A stretch of DNA of 64,000 nt from Pseudomonas ekonensis (lineage in GTDB: Bacteria > Pseudomonadota > Gammaproteobacteria > Pseudomonadales > Pseudomonadaceae), in assembly GCF_019145435.1 (NCBI RefSeq), contig NZ_JAHSTS010000002.1, forward strand, positions 1-64,000, written 5' to 3'. Position numbers and translations under genes: made by a program. Each line of letters opens with the position of its first letter. Positions within the stretch are counted from its first letter, which is position 1. Of this stretch, positions 27,544-36,255 are shown piece by piece. The notes under the pieces are model-generated. The model made no database searches. It saw only the letters and a list, made by a program, of their open reading frames with translations, and had not been told where the DNA came from.

Positions 27544-27587
27544 GATCCGCGGCTCCTCAAAACTGAAAACAGACCTCCTTCAATGAC

Positions 27588-27615
27588 GATGCCGGCCCCC
27601 AGAGGAGCCGGCATC
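27588..27615. terminator. hairpin between DUF6338 and GMC genes
   Basis: GATGCCGGC and GCCGGCATC form a perfect 9-bp stem with a 10-nt loop, without a clear T-run. It lies downstream of the GMC oxidoreductase gene and is a possible 3' end for it. Confidence 0.5.
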
Positions 27616-27686
27616 CGAAGCCTAGCCCAGGCAGCGAAACCGCCCCCCGGCCAAGTGTCACATCTCATTGCGCAGGCGCCATAGCC

Positions 27687-29300
27687 TTACGCATCCTGCA
27701 GGATCAGGTCCGCCCCCTTTTCCGCCACCATCAGCACCGCCGCGTGGGTGTTGCCCGACGTCACGTTGGGGAAGACCGACGCATCGACGATCCGCAGCCC
27801 TTGCAGGCCATGCACCTTGAGGCGCTTGTCGACCACCGAGACCTGCTCGTCCGCCCCCATCGCGCAGGAGCCGCACAAGTGGTAGATCGACCCGCAGTTG
27901 TCGCGGAAGTACTGCAGCATCTGCTCGTCGCTCTCCACCGCCGGCCCCGGCAGGACCTCATCGACCGTGATGCCCTTGAGCGCAGGCGCGCCCATGATCT
28001 TGCGCATCAGGCGGCTGCCCTGGATCACCTCGTCGATGTCCTTCTGCGTGCTCAGGTAGTTCGGGTCGATCAGCGCGGCGTCACGCGGATCTTTCGAGGC
28101 GATCTCGATGTGACCGCGGCTGGTGGGCCGGCATGGGTTGAAGCACAGCAGGAAACCTGAATACGGCTCGGGCTTGAGGCTGGCTTTGTTGTTCTTCGGG
28201 ATCTGGTACGACAGCGGGTTGAAGTACAGTTGCAGGTTCGGATGCGCCTGCCGGGTGTCGCCGCGGAAGAAGCCGCCGGCCTGATTGACGCTCATCGCCA
28301 GCGCGCCCTTGCGGGTGAACAAGTACTGGATGCCGAGCTTGAGCTGGCCGAACAGCGAACTGAGTTCATCGTTCAGCGTCGGGATGTTGGCCTTGTAGTA
28401 GTAGCTCACGCACAGGTGGTCCTGCAGGTTGCGCCCCACCGCCGGCAGGTGCTTGACCACCGGGATCCGGTGCTTGGCCAGCAAGGTGCGGTCGGCCACA
28501 CCCGACAATTGCAAGATCTTGGGCGTATCGACGGCGCCGGCGCACAAGATCACTTCCTTGCGTGCGGTGAACGTGCGCGTCACGCCGTGCTGGGTGATGG
28601 CGATGCCGGTGGCGCGCTGCGCGCTGTCGTCGAACAGCACGCGGTCGACCAGTGCGTAATGCTCCACGGTCAGGTTCGGCCGGCCCAGGGCCGGGTGCAG
28701 GTGCGCGAAGCTGCTGGAGCAGCGCTGGCCGTTGCGCGTGTTGACGTCGTAGATGCCGGCGCCTTCGAACGTCGGCCCGTTGAAGTCGTCGCTGCGCGGA
28801 TAGCCCAGCTCATCGCAGCCCTTGAGGAACACGTCGCAGATCGGGTGGGTCTGGCCCGCCATCGGAGTGATGCTGATCGGGCCGCTGCCGCCGTGGTACT
28901 CGCTATCGCCCAGCGGGTGGTTTTCCAGCTTGCGAAAGTACGGCAGCACATCCTTGAAGCCCCAGCCGTCGTTGCCGTTGGCGGCCCAGTCGTCGAAGTC
29001 ATGGGCCTGACCGCGCACGTAGATCATCGCGTTGATCGAGCCCGATCCGCCCTGCACCTTGCCGCGCGGGGCGTAGATCTCACGGTTGCCGAGCTGTTTC
29101 TGCGGCTGGCTGTAGTACATCCAGTTGAACGTCGGGTTGTAATACATTTTGGCGAAGCCGACCGGGATCTTGAACCACGGCGAGCTGTCCTTGCCGCCCG
29201 CCTCCAGCAGCAGCACCGAGTGTTCGCCCGAGGCCGAGAGCCGGTTGGCCAGCACGCAGCCGGCGGCGCCTGCGCCAGCGATGATGTAGTCGTATGTCAT
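27687..29300 (-). CDS. GMC family oxidoreductase
   Basis: This is a 537-residue flavoprotein of the glucose-methanol-choline family. The FAD motif GAGAAGCVLANRLS is at about residues 8-21, followed by GKVQGGSGSINAMIYVRGQ; the catalytic His lies in YHLCGSCAMG, with the second site in TSGNTHA. It probably oxidises an alcohol or sugar alcohol. It is the last gene of a minus-strand cluster (LysR, aldehyde dehydrogenase, MFS, dehydratase), separated from the dehydratase by a paired REP. Confidence 0.88.
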   Translation of the reverse strand: MTYDYIIAGAGAAGCVLANRLSASGEHSVLLLEAGGKDSSPWFKIPVGFAKMYYNPTFNWMYYSQPQKQLGNREIYAPRGKVQGGSGSINAMIYVRGQAHDFDDWAANGNDGWGFKDVLPYFRKLENHPLGDSEYHGGSGPISITPMAGQTHPICDVFLKGCDELGYPRSDDFNGPTFEGAGIYDVNTRNGQRCSSSFAHLHPALGRPNLTVEHYALVDRVLFDDSAQRATGIAITQHGVTRTFTARKEVILCAGAVDTPKILQLSGVADRTLLAKHRIPVVKHLPAVGRNLQDHLCVSYYYKANIPTLNDELSSLFGQLKLGIQYLFTRKGALAMSVNQAGGFFRGDTRQAHPNLQLYFNPLSYQIPKNNKASLKPEPYSGFLLCFNPCRPTSRGHIEIASKDPRDAALIDPNYLSTQKDIDEVIQGSRLMRKIMGAPALKGITVDEVLPGPAVESDEQMLQYFRDNCGSIYHLCGSCAMGADEQVSVVDKRLKVHGLQGLRIVDASVFPNVTSGNTHAAVLMVAEKGADLILQDA

Positions 29301-29345
29301 GCACGGTTACCGCGTTCAGTCGTTGTAAAAAAATCTGCAGTCTCC

Positions 29346-29441
29346 CCTGCAGGAGCGAGCCTGCTCGCGATCGGGGGGCTGACAGCGTGCAGAGCCGGTG
29401 TCTGATACTCCGCTGTCGCGAGCAGGCTCGCTCCTACAGGG
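29346..29441. repeat. paired inverted REP (BIME-like)
   Basis: AGGAGCGAGCCTGCTCGCGA (29351-29370) is mirrored at 29416-29435. The pair lies between the enolase-superfamily gene and the GMC gene and may reduce readthrough or stabilise the upstream mRNA. Confidence 0.85.
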
Positions 29442-29448
29442 ACATTCA

Positions 29449-30666
29449 TCAGCCCTTGGCCGGCGAGGTGTCTTTCACGTCGGCCGGGGTCGGGGCCATC
29501 TGCAGGTGCAGGCGCTCTCCGGTGTAAGGCGAATGCTTACGCACCACGTCCATGTCCAGCTCCACCCCCAGGCCCGGCTCGGTGGACGGAATGATGTAGC
29601 CGTCCTCCCACTGCAACGGTTTCTTCAGGACTTCGGCATGGAAGCCGCCCCAGGTCTCGATGCTTTCCTGGATCAGGAAGTTCGGCGTGCACGTCGCCAA
29701 CTGGAAACTCGCCGCCGCGCCGATCGGGCCGTTGTACAGGTGCGGCGCGATCTGCGCGTAATGCGCTTCGGCCATGCTGGCGATCTTCTTGCCTTCGAGC
29801 AGGCCGCCGCAGCGCCCCACGTTCATCTGCAGGATCGATGCGCCGCCGGCCTGCAGCAGCTTGAAGAACTCGTACTTGGTGGTCAGGCGCTCGCCGGTGG
29901 CGATCGGGATGCTGGTCTTGGCCGCGACCTGCGCCATGGCCTCTTCCTGGCCCGGCGGCACCGGCTCCTCGAACCACAGCGGGTCGTACTTCTCCAGGCG
30001 CTTGGCCAGGCGGATCGCCGAAGACGGCACCATTTGCCCGTGGGTGCCGAACAGCAGGTCGCACTGGTTGCCCACCGCCTCGCGGATCTTGCGGCAGAAG
30101 GTTTCGCAGCGCTCCAGCACCTCCAGCGAGATCTGGTGCCCGGAGTACGCGGTGTACGGGCCGGCCGGGTCGAACTTCACGGCGGTGAAACCCTTCTGCA
30201 TGTTCTGCACCGCGCATTCGGCGGCCAGGTCCGGGTCGTCGTAGTCGTATTCGCCGCGGCTGTCGAGCGGGTACAGGTAGGTGTAGGAACGCAGACGCTC
30301 ATGCACCTTGCCGCCGAGCAGTTCGTAGACCGGCTTGTTCGCGGCCTTGCCGACGATGTCCCAGCAGGCCATTTCCAGGCCGCTGACCACGCCCATCATG
30401 GTCAGGTCGGGCCGCTGGGTGAAACCGCTCGAATAGGCCTGGCGGAAGAAACGTTCGATGTGGTGCGGATCCTGGTCGAGCAGGTAGCGCTCGAACACGT
30501 CCTCGATGATCGGCAGCATGGCCTTGGGGCCGAAGGTGGCGGCGTAGATCTCGCCGACGCCTTCGATGCCGCACGCGGTCCTGAGCTTGACGAACAGCCA
30601 GTACATGCCGCCGATGTGCGGTGGCGGTACGGCGACGATGTGGGTTTCAAGGGCGACGATTTTCAT
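29449..30666 (-). CDS. mandelate racemase/muconate lactonizing family dehydratase
   Basis: This is a 405-residue enolase-superfamily enzyme, most like galactonate dehydratase-type proteins. The Lys region (FTAVKFDP), Glu ligands (WFEEPVPP, IATGERL) and a His in IAPHLYNGP are present. At the first metal-ligand position, where DgoD has DFHG, this protein has GTHG, so the usual Asp is missing. It may be a distinct sugar-acid dehydratase subgroup. The ATG at 30666 begins 1 bp after the MFS stop codon, so the two are co-translated. Confidence 0.84.
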   Translation of the reverse strand: MKIVALETHIVAVPPPHIGGMYWLFVKLRTACGIEGVGEIYAATFGPKAMLPIIEDVFERYLLDQDPHHIERFFRQAYSSGFTQRPDLTMMGVVSGLEMACWDIVGKAANKPVYELLGGKVHERLRSYTYLYPLDSRGEYDYDDPDLAAECAVQNMQKGFTAVKFDPAGPYTAYSGHQISLEVLERCETFCRKIREAVGNQCDLLFGTHGQMVPSSAIRLAKRLEKYDPLWFEEPVPPGQEEAMAQVAAKTSIPIATGERLTTKYEFFKLLQAGGASILQMNVGRCGGLLEGKKIASMAEAHYAQIAPHLYNGPIGAAASFQLATCTPNFLIQESIETWGGFHAEVLKKPLQWEDGYIIPSTEPGLGVELDMDVVRKHSPYTGERLHLQMAPTPADVKDTSPAKG

Positions 30667-30667
30667 C

Positions 30668-31984
30668 TCAGGCACCTGCCTTGTTCGAGGATTTGCGATT
30701 GATCCGGGCCCGCAGGGCCAGCGCGGCGCAGGTGCCGATCAGGCCGACGCCGGCGATGTAGCCGAAGTAGAGCTTGTAGCCGAGCGCACCCGGATACTGT
30801 TCGGTGAGGTAGCCGTTGATCAGCGGAATGAAGGCGTCGGGCATGTAGCCCACCACCGAGACGATGCCGATGGCCAGGCCGGTGATGCGCAGCGGGATGT
30901 CGCAGTTGTCGAGGATCGCCCAGTACAGGCCGCGGATCGCGTAGGTCATCAGGCCGATGAAGATCACCGTGCCGATCAGCAGGCCCATGCTGTTGAGCGC
31001 CGGGAACACGATCAGTCCCACCATCGCCAGCGAGGCCAGCAGCAATGCCACGGTCAGCACCGACACGTTGGAGAACTTGTCGCCCAGCCAGCCGCCGCCG
31101 ATGCCGCCCACCGGGCGCATCCACAGCTTGATGGTGGTGATGGTGCCAGCCATCACGGCGGTCATGCCGCCCCCTTGCAGGTAGTCCGAGAAACTGTAGG
31201 TGGCCCAGAAGATGTGGTAGCCGCAGAACACGATGGCGGTGACCAGCCACAGCTCGGGAATTTTCACCAGCGTGGCCAGGTCGGCCAGCAGGTTGAACTT
31301 GCCCTTCTCCACCGCCGGCGTGTCCTCCATCGACTTCGGATCCTTGATCAGCACCAGCACGCAGCCGATGGCGATGCAGGTGAAGGCATAGAGGTAGACC
31401 ACATGGTGGAAGCCTTCGGCGGTGGATTCGCCGCGGGTTTCGGTGGCGTAGGCGAACAGGCCCAGGGCAACCGTCGCCAACAGCGCCTCGACCAGCCCGC
31501 GGCCGCCGTCGAGGATGCCGAAGAAGCGGCCCTGCTCGGAGTGGTGGGCGATCATCTTGACCCGCTTGAGCACCGAGGCCCAGAAGGTCAGGCCGGTGGT
31601 CAGGCCCCAGCAGCCGAAGATGATCATCAGGCCGGTCATCGATGGCGCCGTGGAGTACCACAGCCCCAGCGCGCCGGTCGCGACCAGCGAAAAGAAGATC
31701 AGGAAGCGCGGTGCGATGCGGTCGGCCAGCCAACCGCTGGGCAGGTAGCTGAGCAGGAAAATCGTGCCGAGCATCGAGTACAGGTAACCCAGTTCGCTGT
31801 GGCTGATCTGGAACACCTCGAGCATGGTGGTCTGGTAGACCTGGCGCAGGTACAGGATCGGATAGATCGCGCCGGCGGCCAGCACCAGCAGCATCAGTTG
31901 GACATAGCGACTTCCCTTGTCGCTGCGGCTTTGCGAAGCCGTAGTGGAGCCCTGGACAGCAGCGGAGGATGCAGGCTTGGACAT
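30668..31984 (-). CDS. MFS transporter (sugar-phosphate/sugar-acid type)
   Basis: This is a 438-residue protein with 12 predicted helices. Helix 1-2 (YPILYLRQVYQTTMLEVFQI) and LSYLPSGWLADRIAPR resemble the GlpT/UhpC-like branch of MFS. It probably imports the acid used by the adjacent dehydratase. GAGGT precedes the ATG at 31984. A CA motif lies in the leader, and a 77-bp heptamer repeat array separates it from the aldehyde dehydrogenase gene upstream. Confidence 0.85.
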   Translation of the reverse strand: MSKPASSAAVQGSTTASQSRSDKGSRYVQLMLLVLAAGAIYPILYLRQVYQTTMLEVFQISHSELGYLYSMLGTIFLLSYLPSGWLADRIAPRFLIFFSLVATGALGLWYSTAPSMTGLMIIFGCWGLTTGLTFWASVLKRVKMIAHHSEQGRFFGILDGGRGLVEALLATVALGLFAYATETRGESTAEGFHHVVYLYAFTCIAIGCVLVLIKDPKSMEDTPAVEKGKFNLLADLATLVKIPELWLVTAIVFCGYHIFWATYSFSDYLQGGGMTAVMAGTITTIKLWMRPVGGIGGGWLGDKFSNVSVLTVALLLASLAMVGLIVFPALNSMGLLIGTVIFIGLMTYAIRGLYWAILDNCDIPLRITGLAIGIVSVVGYMPDAFIPLINGYLTEQYPGALGYKLYFGYIAGVGLIGTCAALALRARINRKSSNKAGA

Positions 31985-32027
31985 GGATGAGACCTCGGGC
32001 GACCCGGTGTCCGGGCGCCCCTGATAA

Positions 32028-32041
32028 TTGTTTTTATTGTT
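32028..32041 (-). promoter_or_regulatory. CA motif in leader of MFS gene
   Basis: The mRNA-strand sequence AACAATAAAAACAA holds two AANAANAA matches, 44-57 nt before the MFS start. The distance is longer than for most Crc sites, so the effect is less certain than at benA. Confidence 0.5.
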
Positions 32042-32090
32042 GAGGGGCAGCTTCAAGCGGCAAGCGACAAGCGTGCTTGCAGCTCCCAAC

Positions 32091-32167
32091 TTGCAGCTTG
32101 CCGCTTACCGCTTACCGCTTATCGCTTACCGCTTACCGCTTACCGCTTGCAGCTTGCAGCTTGCAGC
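32091..32167. repeat. heptamer tandem repeat array (11 units)
   Basis: Eleven consecutive 7-bp units in one phase: one TTGCAGC, one TTGCCGC, two TTACCGC, one TTATCGC, three TTACCGC and three TTGCAGC. The array ends 6 bp from the stop codon of the aldehyde dehydrogenase gene. Repeats of this length expand and contract by slippage; looser copies of the same motif lie at 32050-32090. Confidence 0.92.
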
Positions 32168-32173
32168 TACCGC

Positions 32174-33598
32174 CTAGTACTTCATGACCACCAGGCGGGT
32201 CTGGGTGAATTCGAGCATCCCGTGCTTGCCGTCGTCGCCGCCCAGGCCCGAGCGTTTCCAGCCGGCGTGGTAGCCCTGGTACGGGTCGGCCGGGGTGCGG
32301 TTGACGTACAGCTCGCCGGCCTCGATGGCGTTGGCGACTTTCTGCGCGGTGCGGTAGCTCTCGGTGTAGAGCACCGACGACAGGCCGAACTGATGGTCGT
32401 TGGCCATGGCCAGGGCGTCGTCGATGTCGCGGTACTTGAGCACCGGCAGCACCGGACCGAAGATTTCTTCCTGGACGATTTCCATGTCCTGGCGGCAGCC
32501 GCTGAGCAGGGTCGGCGGGTAGAAATGCCCAGGCCCCTCAGGCAGCACGCCGCCGCTTTCGAGCACGGCGCCGTCGGCGACGGCGCGCTCGACCATGGCA
32601 TGGATGTTCTTCTGCGAACCGGCGTTGGCCAGCGGCCCCATCAGGCTGGCGTCGGTGGCGCGGTCGCCGAATTTCACCGCGGCGATGTTCGCCTTGAGCA
32701 GCGCCAGGAAGCGGTCGTGGACGCTTTCCTGCACGTAGACCCGCTCCACCGCCGTGCACAGCTGGCCGCAGTGGGTGGTCTTGGAGCCGATAATCGCGGC
32801 GGCGGCGGCCTCAAGGTCGGCGTCGGCCTCGATGATCGCCGGGGTCTTGCCGCCCAGCTCCAGCGAAGGTTTGGCGATGTTGGCCTTGCAGTAGTCGAGA
32901 ACGACCCGCCCGGCGTTGACGCTGCCGGTCAGGGTGATCAGGCCCACGGCCTTGTGGGTGCACACCACGGCGGCGGTGGCGTGGTCCATGGTCAGGATGT
33001 TGATGACGCCGGCGGGCATGCCCGACTGCTGCACGGCCCGGGCGATCTCGAACGCCGAGGTCGGGGTGTTGTTGCTCGGGCGCACCACCACGGTGTTGCC
33101 GGCGATCAGCGCCGGGGCGACCTTGCGCAGCAAGGTGTAGACCGGGTAGTTGAACGGGATCAGGCAGGCGACCACACCGATGGGTTCGCGGTGCAGGAAC
33201 AGGTTTTCGTCCGGGCTGTCGCTGGGGATGATCTCGCCTTCGATGCGCCGCGCCCACTCGGCGTGGTAGCGGGTGATCTGCGCGGCGTAGCGGGCTTCGT
33301 TGCTCGCGTCGGCCAGGCTCTTGCCGGACTCGGCGGCCAGGGCGGCGCCGATGGCCTCGGCACGGTCTTCCAGGGCTGCGGCGAAGGCCCGCAGGTGTTC
33401 GGCGCGCTCGATGGCGGTGAGCTTGCCCCAGGTTTTCTGCGCGGCGGCGGCAGCCTCCACGGCGGCGGTGGCCTCTTCGGCGGTGGCGGCCGAGACCTGG
33501 CCGATCAGCGCTTCGGTGGCCGGATTGTGAACCGCGATCAACGCGGCGCTGGCCGGCTCGGGGAAGTGGCCGTTGAGAAAATTTCGCTCGACTCGCAT
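32174..33598 (-). CDS. aldehyde dehydrogenase, AldA-like
   Basis: This is a 474-residue NAD(P)-dependent aldehyde dehydrogenase. ALDH motifs: VACLIPFNYPVYTLLRK, the general base in SLELGGKTP, and the catalytic Cys in CGQLCTAVERV. The N-terminus RNFLNGHF and overall pattern resemble lactaldehyde/glycolaldehyde dehydrogenase AldA. I chose MRVERNF at 33598 because GATGGG lies upstream; an ATG 6 nt earlier is an alternative. It probably oxidises the aldehyde formed at the end of the sugar-acid route. A CA motif lies just upstream. Confidence 0.87.
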   Translation of the reverse strand: MRVERNFLNGHFPEPASAALIAVHNPATEALIGQVSAATAEEATAAVEAAAAAQKTWGKLTAIERAEHLRAFAAALEDRAEAIGAALAAESGKSLADASNEARYAAQITRYHAEWARRIEGEIIPSDSPDENLFLHREPIGVVACLIPFNYPVYTLLRKVAPALIAGNTVVVRPSNNTPTSAFEIARAVQQSGMPAGVINILTMDHATAAVVCTHKAVGLITLTGSVNAGRVVLDYCKANIAKPSLELGGKTPAIIEADADLEAAAAAIIGSKTTHCGQLCTAVERVYVQESVHDRFLALLKANIAAVKFGDRATDASLMGPLANAGSQKNIHAMVERAVADGAVLESGGVLPEGPGHFYPPTLLSGCRQDMEIVQEEIFGPVLPVLKYRDIDDALAMANDHQFGLSSVLYTESYRTAQKVANAIEAGELYVNRTPADPYQGYHAGWKRSGLGGDDGKHGMLEFTQTRLVVMKY

Positions 33599-33614
33599 GT
33601 GCATCGCCCATCGT

Positions 33615-33622
33615 TTGTTTTT
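33615..33622 (-). promoter_or_regulatory. CA motif upstream of AldA-like gene
   Basis: On the mRNA strand this is AAAAACAA within ATAAAAACAAAC, 17-24 nt before the start codon, a good position for translational repression by Hfq/Crc. Confidence 0.5.
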
Positions 33623-33804
33623 ATCGATGGCGCCAGTCTTGCCCCGTTGCCGGCGGTGGACAAACGACTTATCGGGCGGACAAACATGCGAAAAACGAAC
33701 GTTACCCGGTCTGGAGCGCACCGGGCACTTTGGGCTGCGACCGGCAGGGTTGCCCGGCGGTTTCCGGGCTGGCGCCTACAGGTGCTTTATGGAAGCCAGG
33801 TTGT

Positions 33805-34737
33805 TCAGGTGGCTGCGGTGGAAGGCTCCAGCTGCCGCTGCGCCAGCCAGATCTCCTCTTGCAGCCATTGGCTGAACATCTGCAGTTGCGGCGTGTGCGT
33901 CTGCTCCGGGCGGGTCACCAGCCAATAGGACTGATGCCCCTCCACGTGCACGTTGAGCACCTGGGTCAACTGCCCGCTGGCCAGTTCCGCCGCGACCATG
34001 TGCCAGTCGGCGATGGTGATGCCCAGGCCGTCGGTCGCCGCGCGGATCGCCAGGTCCAGCAGGTCGAATTCATAACCGCCCTGGGTATCGACGCCGCTGA
34101 TGCGCGCCGCATCGAGCCAGTGCTTCCAGGTCAGGTAGCGCTGGTCCTCTTTGGCCAGCACGTGCAGCAGGGTCAGGCGATTGAGGTCGATGCCCTGCTC
34201 CCCGCCCTCGCGGGCATACAGCGAGGGCGCGCACACGGCGATGTGCCGCTCCTGGATCAGCAACGAGCTGTCGAGCCCGTCCCACTCGCCGTTGCCGAAA
34301 CGGATCGCGCAATCCAGCGTATTGGTTTGCGCCAGGCTGTCCTGCAGACGGGTGGTGATGCTCAGTTCCAGCTCCGGGTGCCGCTCGCGCAGGCGCCCCA
34401 GGCGCGGCATCAGCCAGCGGCGGGTGAAGGTCGGCGGCGCGTTGATGTGCAAGCGGTTGGAATGGGTCTTCTGCTGGATGCTGCGCACCGTCAGTTCGAT
34501 CTTGTCGAACGACTGGTGCAGCGCCCGCAGCAGGATCCGACCGGCCCCGGTCAGCTCCAGGTGATGGTGGCGGCGCTCCAGCAGGCTTTCGCCGAGCTGT
34601 TCCTCAAGCTGCCGCACCTGGCGGCTGACGGCGCTCTGGGTGACGTTGAGCAGCTCGGCGGCACGGGTGAAGCTGCCGGTGCTGCCGGCCACCTCGAACG
34701 CCTTGAGCGCGTTCAGGCCGGGCATTTTGCGTTTCAT
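33805..34737 (-). CDS. LysR-family regulator, GcvA-like
   Basis: This is a 310-residue protein from MKRKMPGLNALKAFEVAG; the HTH segment is TRAAELLNVTQSAVSRQVRQ. A second ATG 12 nt later is possible. It lies between the AldA-like gene and the divergent porin gene, and so is the natural regulator of this cluster. Confidence 0.87.
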   Translation of the reverse strand: MKRKMPGLNALKAFEVAGSTGSFTRAAELLNVTQSAVSRQVRQLEEQLGESLLERRHHHLELTGAGRILLRALHQSFDKIELTVRSIQQKTHSNRLHINAPPTFTRRWLMPRLGRLRERHPELELSITTRLQDSLAQTNTLDCAIRFGNGEWDGLDSSLLIQERHIAVCAPSLYAREGGEQGIDLNRLTLLHVLAKEDQRYLTWKHWLDAARISGVDTQGGYEFDLLDLAIRAATDGLGITIADWHMVAAELASGQLTQVLNVHVEGHQSYWLVTRPEQTHTPQLQMFSQWLQEEIWLAQRQLEPSTAAT

Positions 34738-34895
34738 GGAAGGCACTCGAAACCACGGACAAGGCACAAAGCTTCCCACGGTTTTGAGGAATTGTCCTAC
34801 ATGACTTTCCGACTAACATGCGTTCGGCGAAGGTTTCCCCACCGTTTTTATCGTTTGTTCAACCCCTGACGGATCGCAAGACTGCCCGGCACTCC

Positions 34896-34906
34896 AATAA
34901 AAACAA
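34896..34906 (+). promoter_or_regulatory. CA motif in porin leader
   Basis: AATAAAAACAA contains two overlapping AANAANAA matches and ends 14 nt before the porin ATG, next to the GAGAG ribosome site. This is the same arrangement as at benA. Confidence 0.6.
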
Positions 34907-34920
34907 TCGAGAGCCGTTCT

Positions 34921-36099
34921 ATGCCCCTCCCTGCTTCCTCGCGCCTGAACACCACGTCCCTCCTGCTGCTCTGCTGCGTCGCCGCCCCGGCGATGGCGGT
35001 GCAGGTCACCGACAACCTCGACCTGGGCGGCGCCGTCCGCGCCCGCTGGGACGTGGATCCGGACCGCGACATCCAGACCTTCGGCCTGGACACGGTGTTC
35101 CTCAGCGCCAAGTACAACTCCGACACCTGGATCGGCGAGGCCCAGTACCGTTTCTACGGCCGCTCCTACCCCTACCGCTACACCAAGGACTACGGCGACA
35201 TCCGGTTCGCCAAGTTCGCCTGGGCCGGCTACAAGTTCAATCCCGACCAGCAGGTGCAGGTGGGCCTGAACACCGTGCCGTTCGGCCTGCAACCGTACTT
35301 CGGCAGCACCTTCTACGAGACCCTGGGCAACGTCATCGGCCTGGAGGACGTGCAGCAGGTCGGCGCCAAGTACATCCAGCAATCCGGCGACTGGAACGTC
35401 CAGGCCGGCTACTACCTGCGCCCGGCTTGGCAAGGCAAAGGCACCAGCAAGGGCGTCACCTATTCCAGCGTGGTCTCCGGCGCCGACAGCTACGTGGCCG
35501 ACGGCAGCGACAACCAGGAACGCAACACCGTGGTGCTGCGCGTGGCCCGGACGTTCGAGCTGGGCCCATGGAAATCCGAAGCCGGCCTCTCCGGCCTGAC
35601 CTCGACCCTGGAGAACAAGGACACCGACCACGATGGCCGGCGCAACGCCGTGGCCGTGCACTACCTGGGCAAGAACGGCCCGTGGGGCGTGCAGTTGCAG
35701 GCGGCGCGCCAGCAGATGTCGCCGCGCAACGCCGGCACCGACGAACTGGTGACCCTGGGCGGCTACGACGGCACCTACAACGTCGCCAGCCGCGGCAACC
35801 TGTACGTCGCCGACCTGAGCTACGACGTGGCCGGCAAGTACCTGTTCGACCAGGTCAGCGGCGTCAAGCTCTACGCCAACTACAGCGCCTTCGACAAATC
35901 CGCCGACGACTTCAAGACCTCCCAGCGGGTGATCCTCGGCAGCTCGTTCTCGGTGAGCAAACTGTGGGTGGCGGCGGAATGGCTGATCGGCAAGAACGAC
36001 CCGTACATCGGCGGCAGCAGCTACACCCAGAGTCTCGGGGCGGGCGGGTCGGACCAGTGGGAGAACCAGCTGTACGTGAACGTCGGCTACTACTTCTGA
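34921..36099 (+). CDS. outer membrane porin
   Basis: This 392-residue protein has a Sec signal peptide (cleavage likely after PAMA, residue 26). The mature part is rich in alternating aromatic/polar beta strands and ends with the C-terminal Phe motif (NVGYYF) recognised by the BAM complex. It probably forms a specific channel for the acid used by the neighbouring cluster. The divergent LysR gene lies 183 bp away. It is not of the OprD type by the motifs I can see. Confidence 0.85.
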   Translation: MPLPASSRLNTTSLLLLCCVAAPAMAVQVTDNLDLGGAVRARWDVDPDRDIQTFGLDTVFLSAKYNSDTWIGEAQYRFYGRSYPYRYTKDYGDIRFAKFAWAGYKFNPDQQVQVGLNTVPFGLQPYFGSTFYETLGNVIGLEDVQQVGAKYIQQSGDWNVQAGYYLRPAWQGKGTSKGVTYSSVVSGADSYVADGSDNQERNTVVLRVARTFELGPWKSEAGLSGLTSTLENKDTDHDGRRNAVAVHYLGKNGPWGVQLQAARQQMSPRNAGTDELVTLGGYDGTYNVASRGNLYVADLSYDVAGKYLFDQVSGVKLYANYSAFDKSADDFKTSQRVILGSSFSVSKLWVAAEWLIGKNDPYIGGSSYTQSLGAGGSDQWENQLYVNVGYYF

Positions 36100-36255
36100 C
36101 CGAGGATCTGCGGCACCTTCAAACACGCCATCGCGGGCCGGCTCCGGGCGGCGATGGCGTACGCCCAAACAACGCTTGCCTGCGCCAGGCATCGATAGTC
36201 AGATAGGCCCCACCTCAAAACAAAAACCAACCGCCCGGTCCGGAGTTCCGCCTCC

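Noticed and set aside
32091..32167. CRISPR-like periodicity in the heptamer array
   Set aside because: Unit length is 7 bp with no spacers and there are no cas genes; it is a simple tandem repeat.
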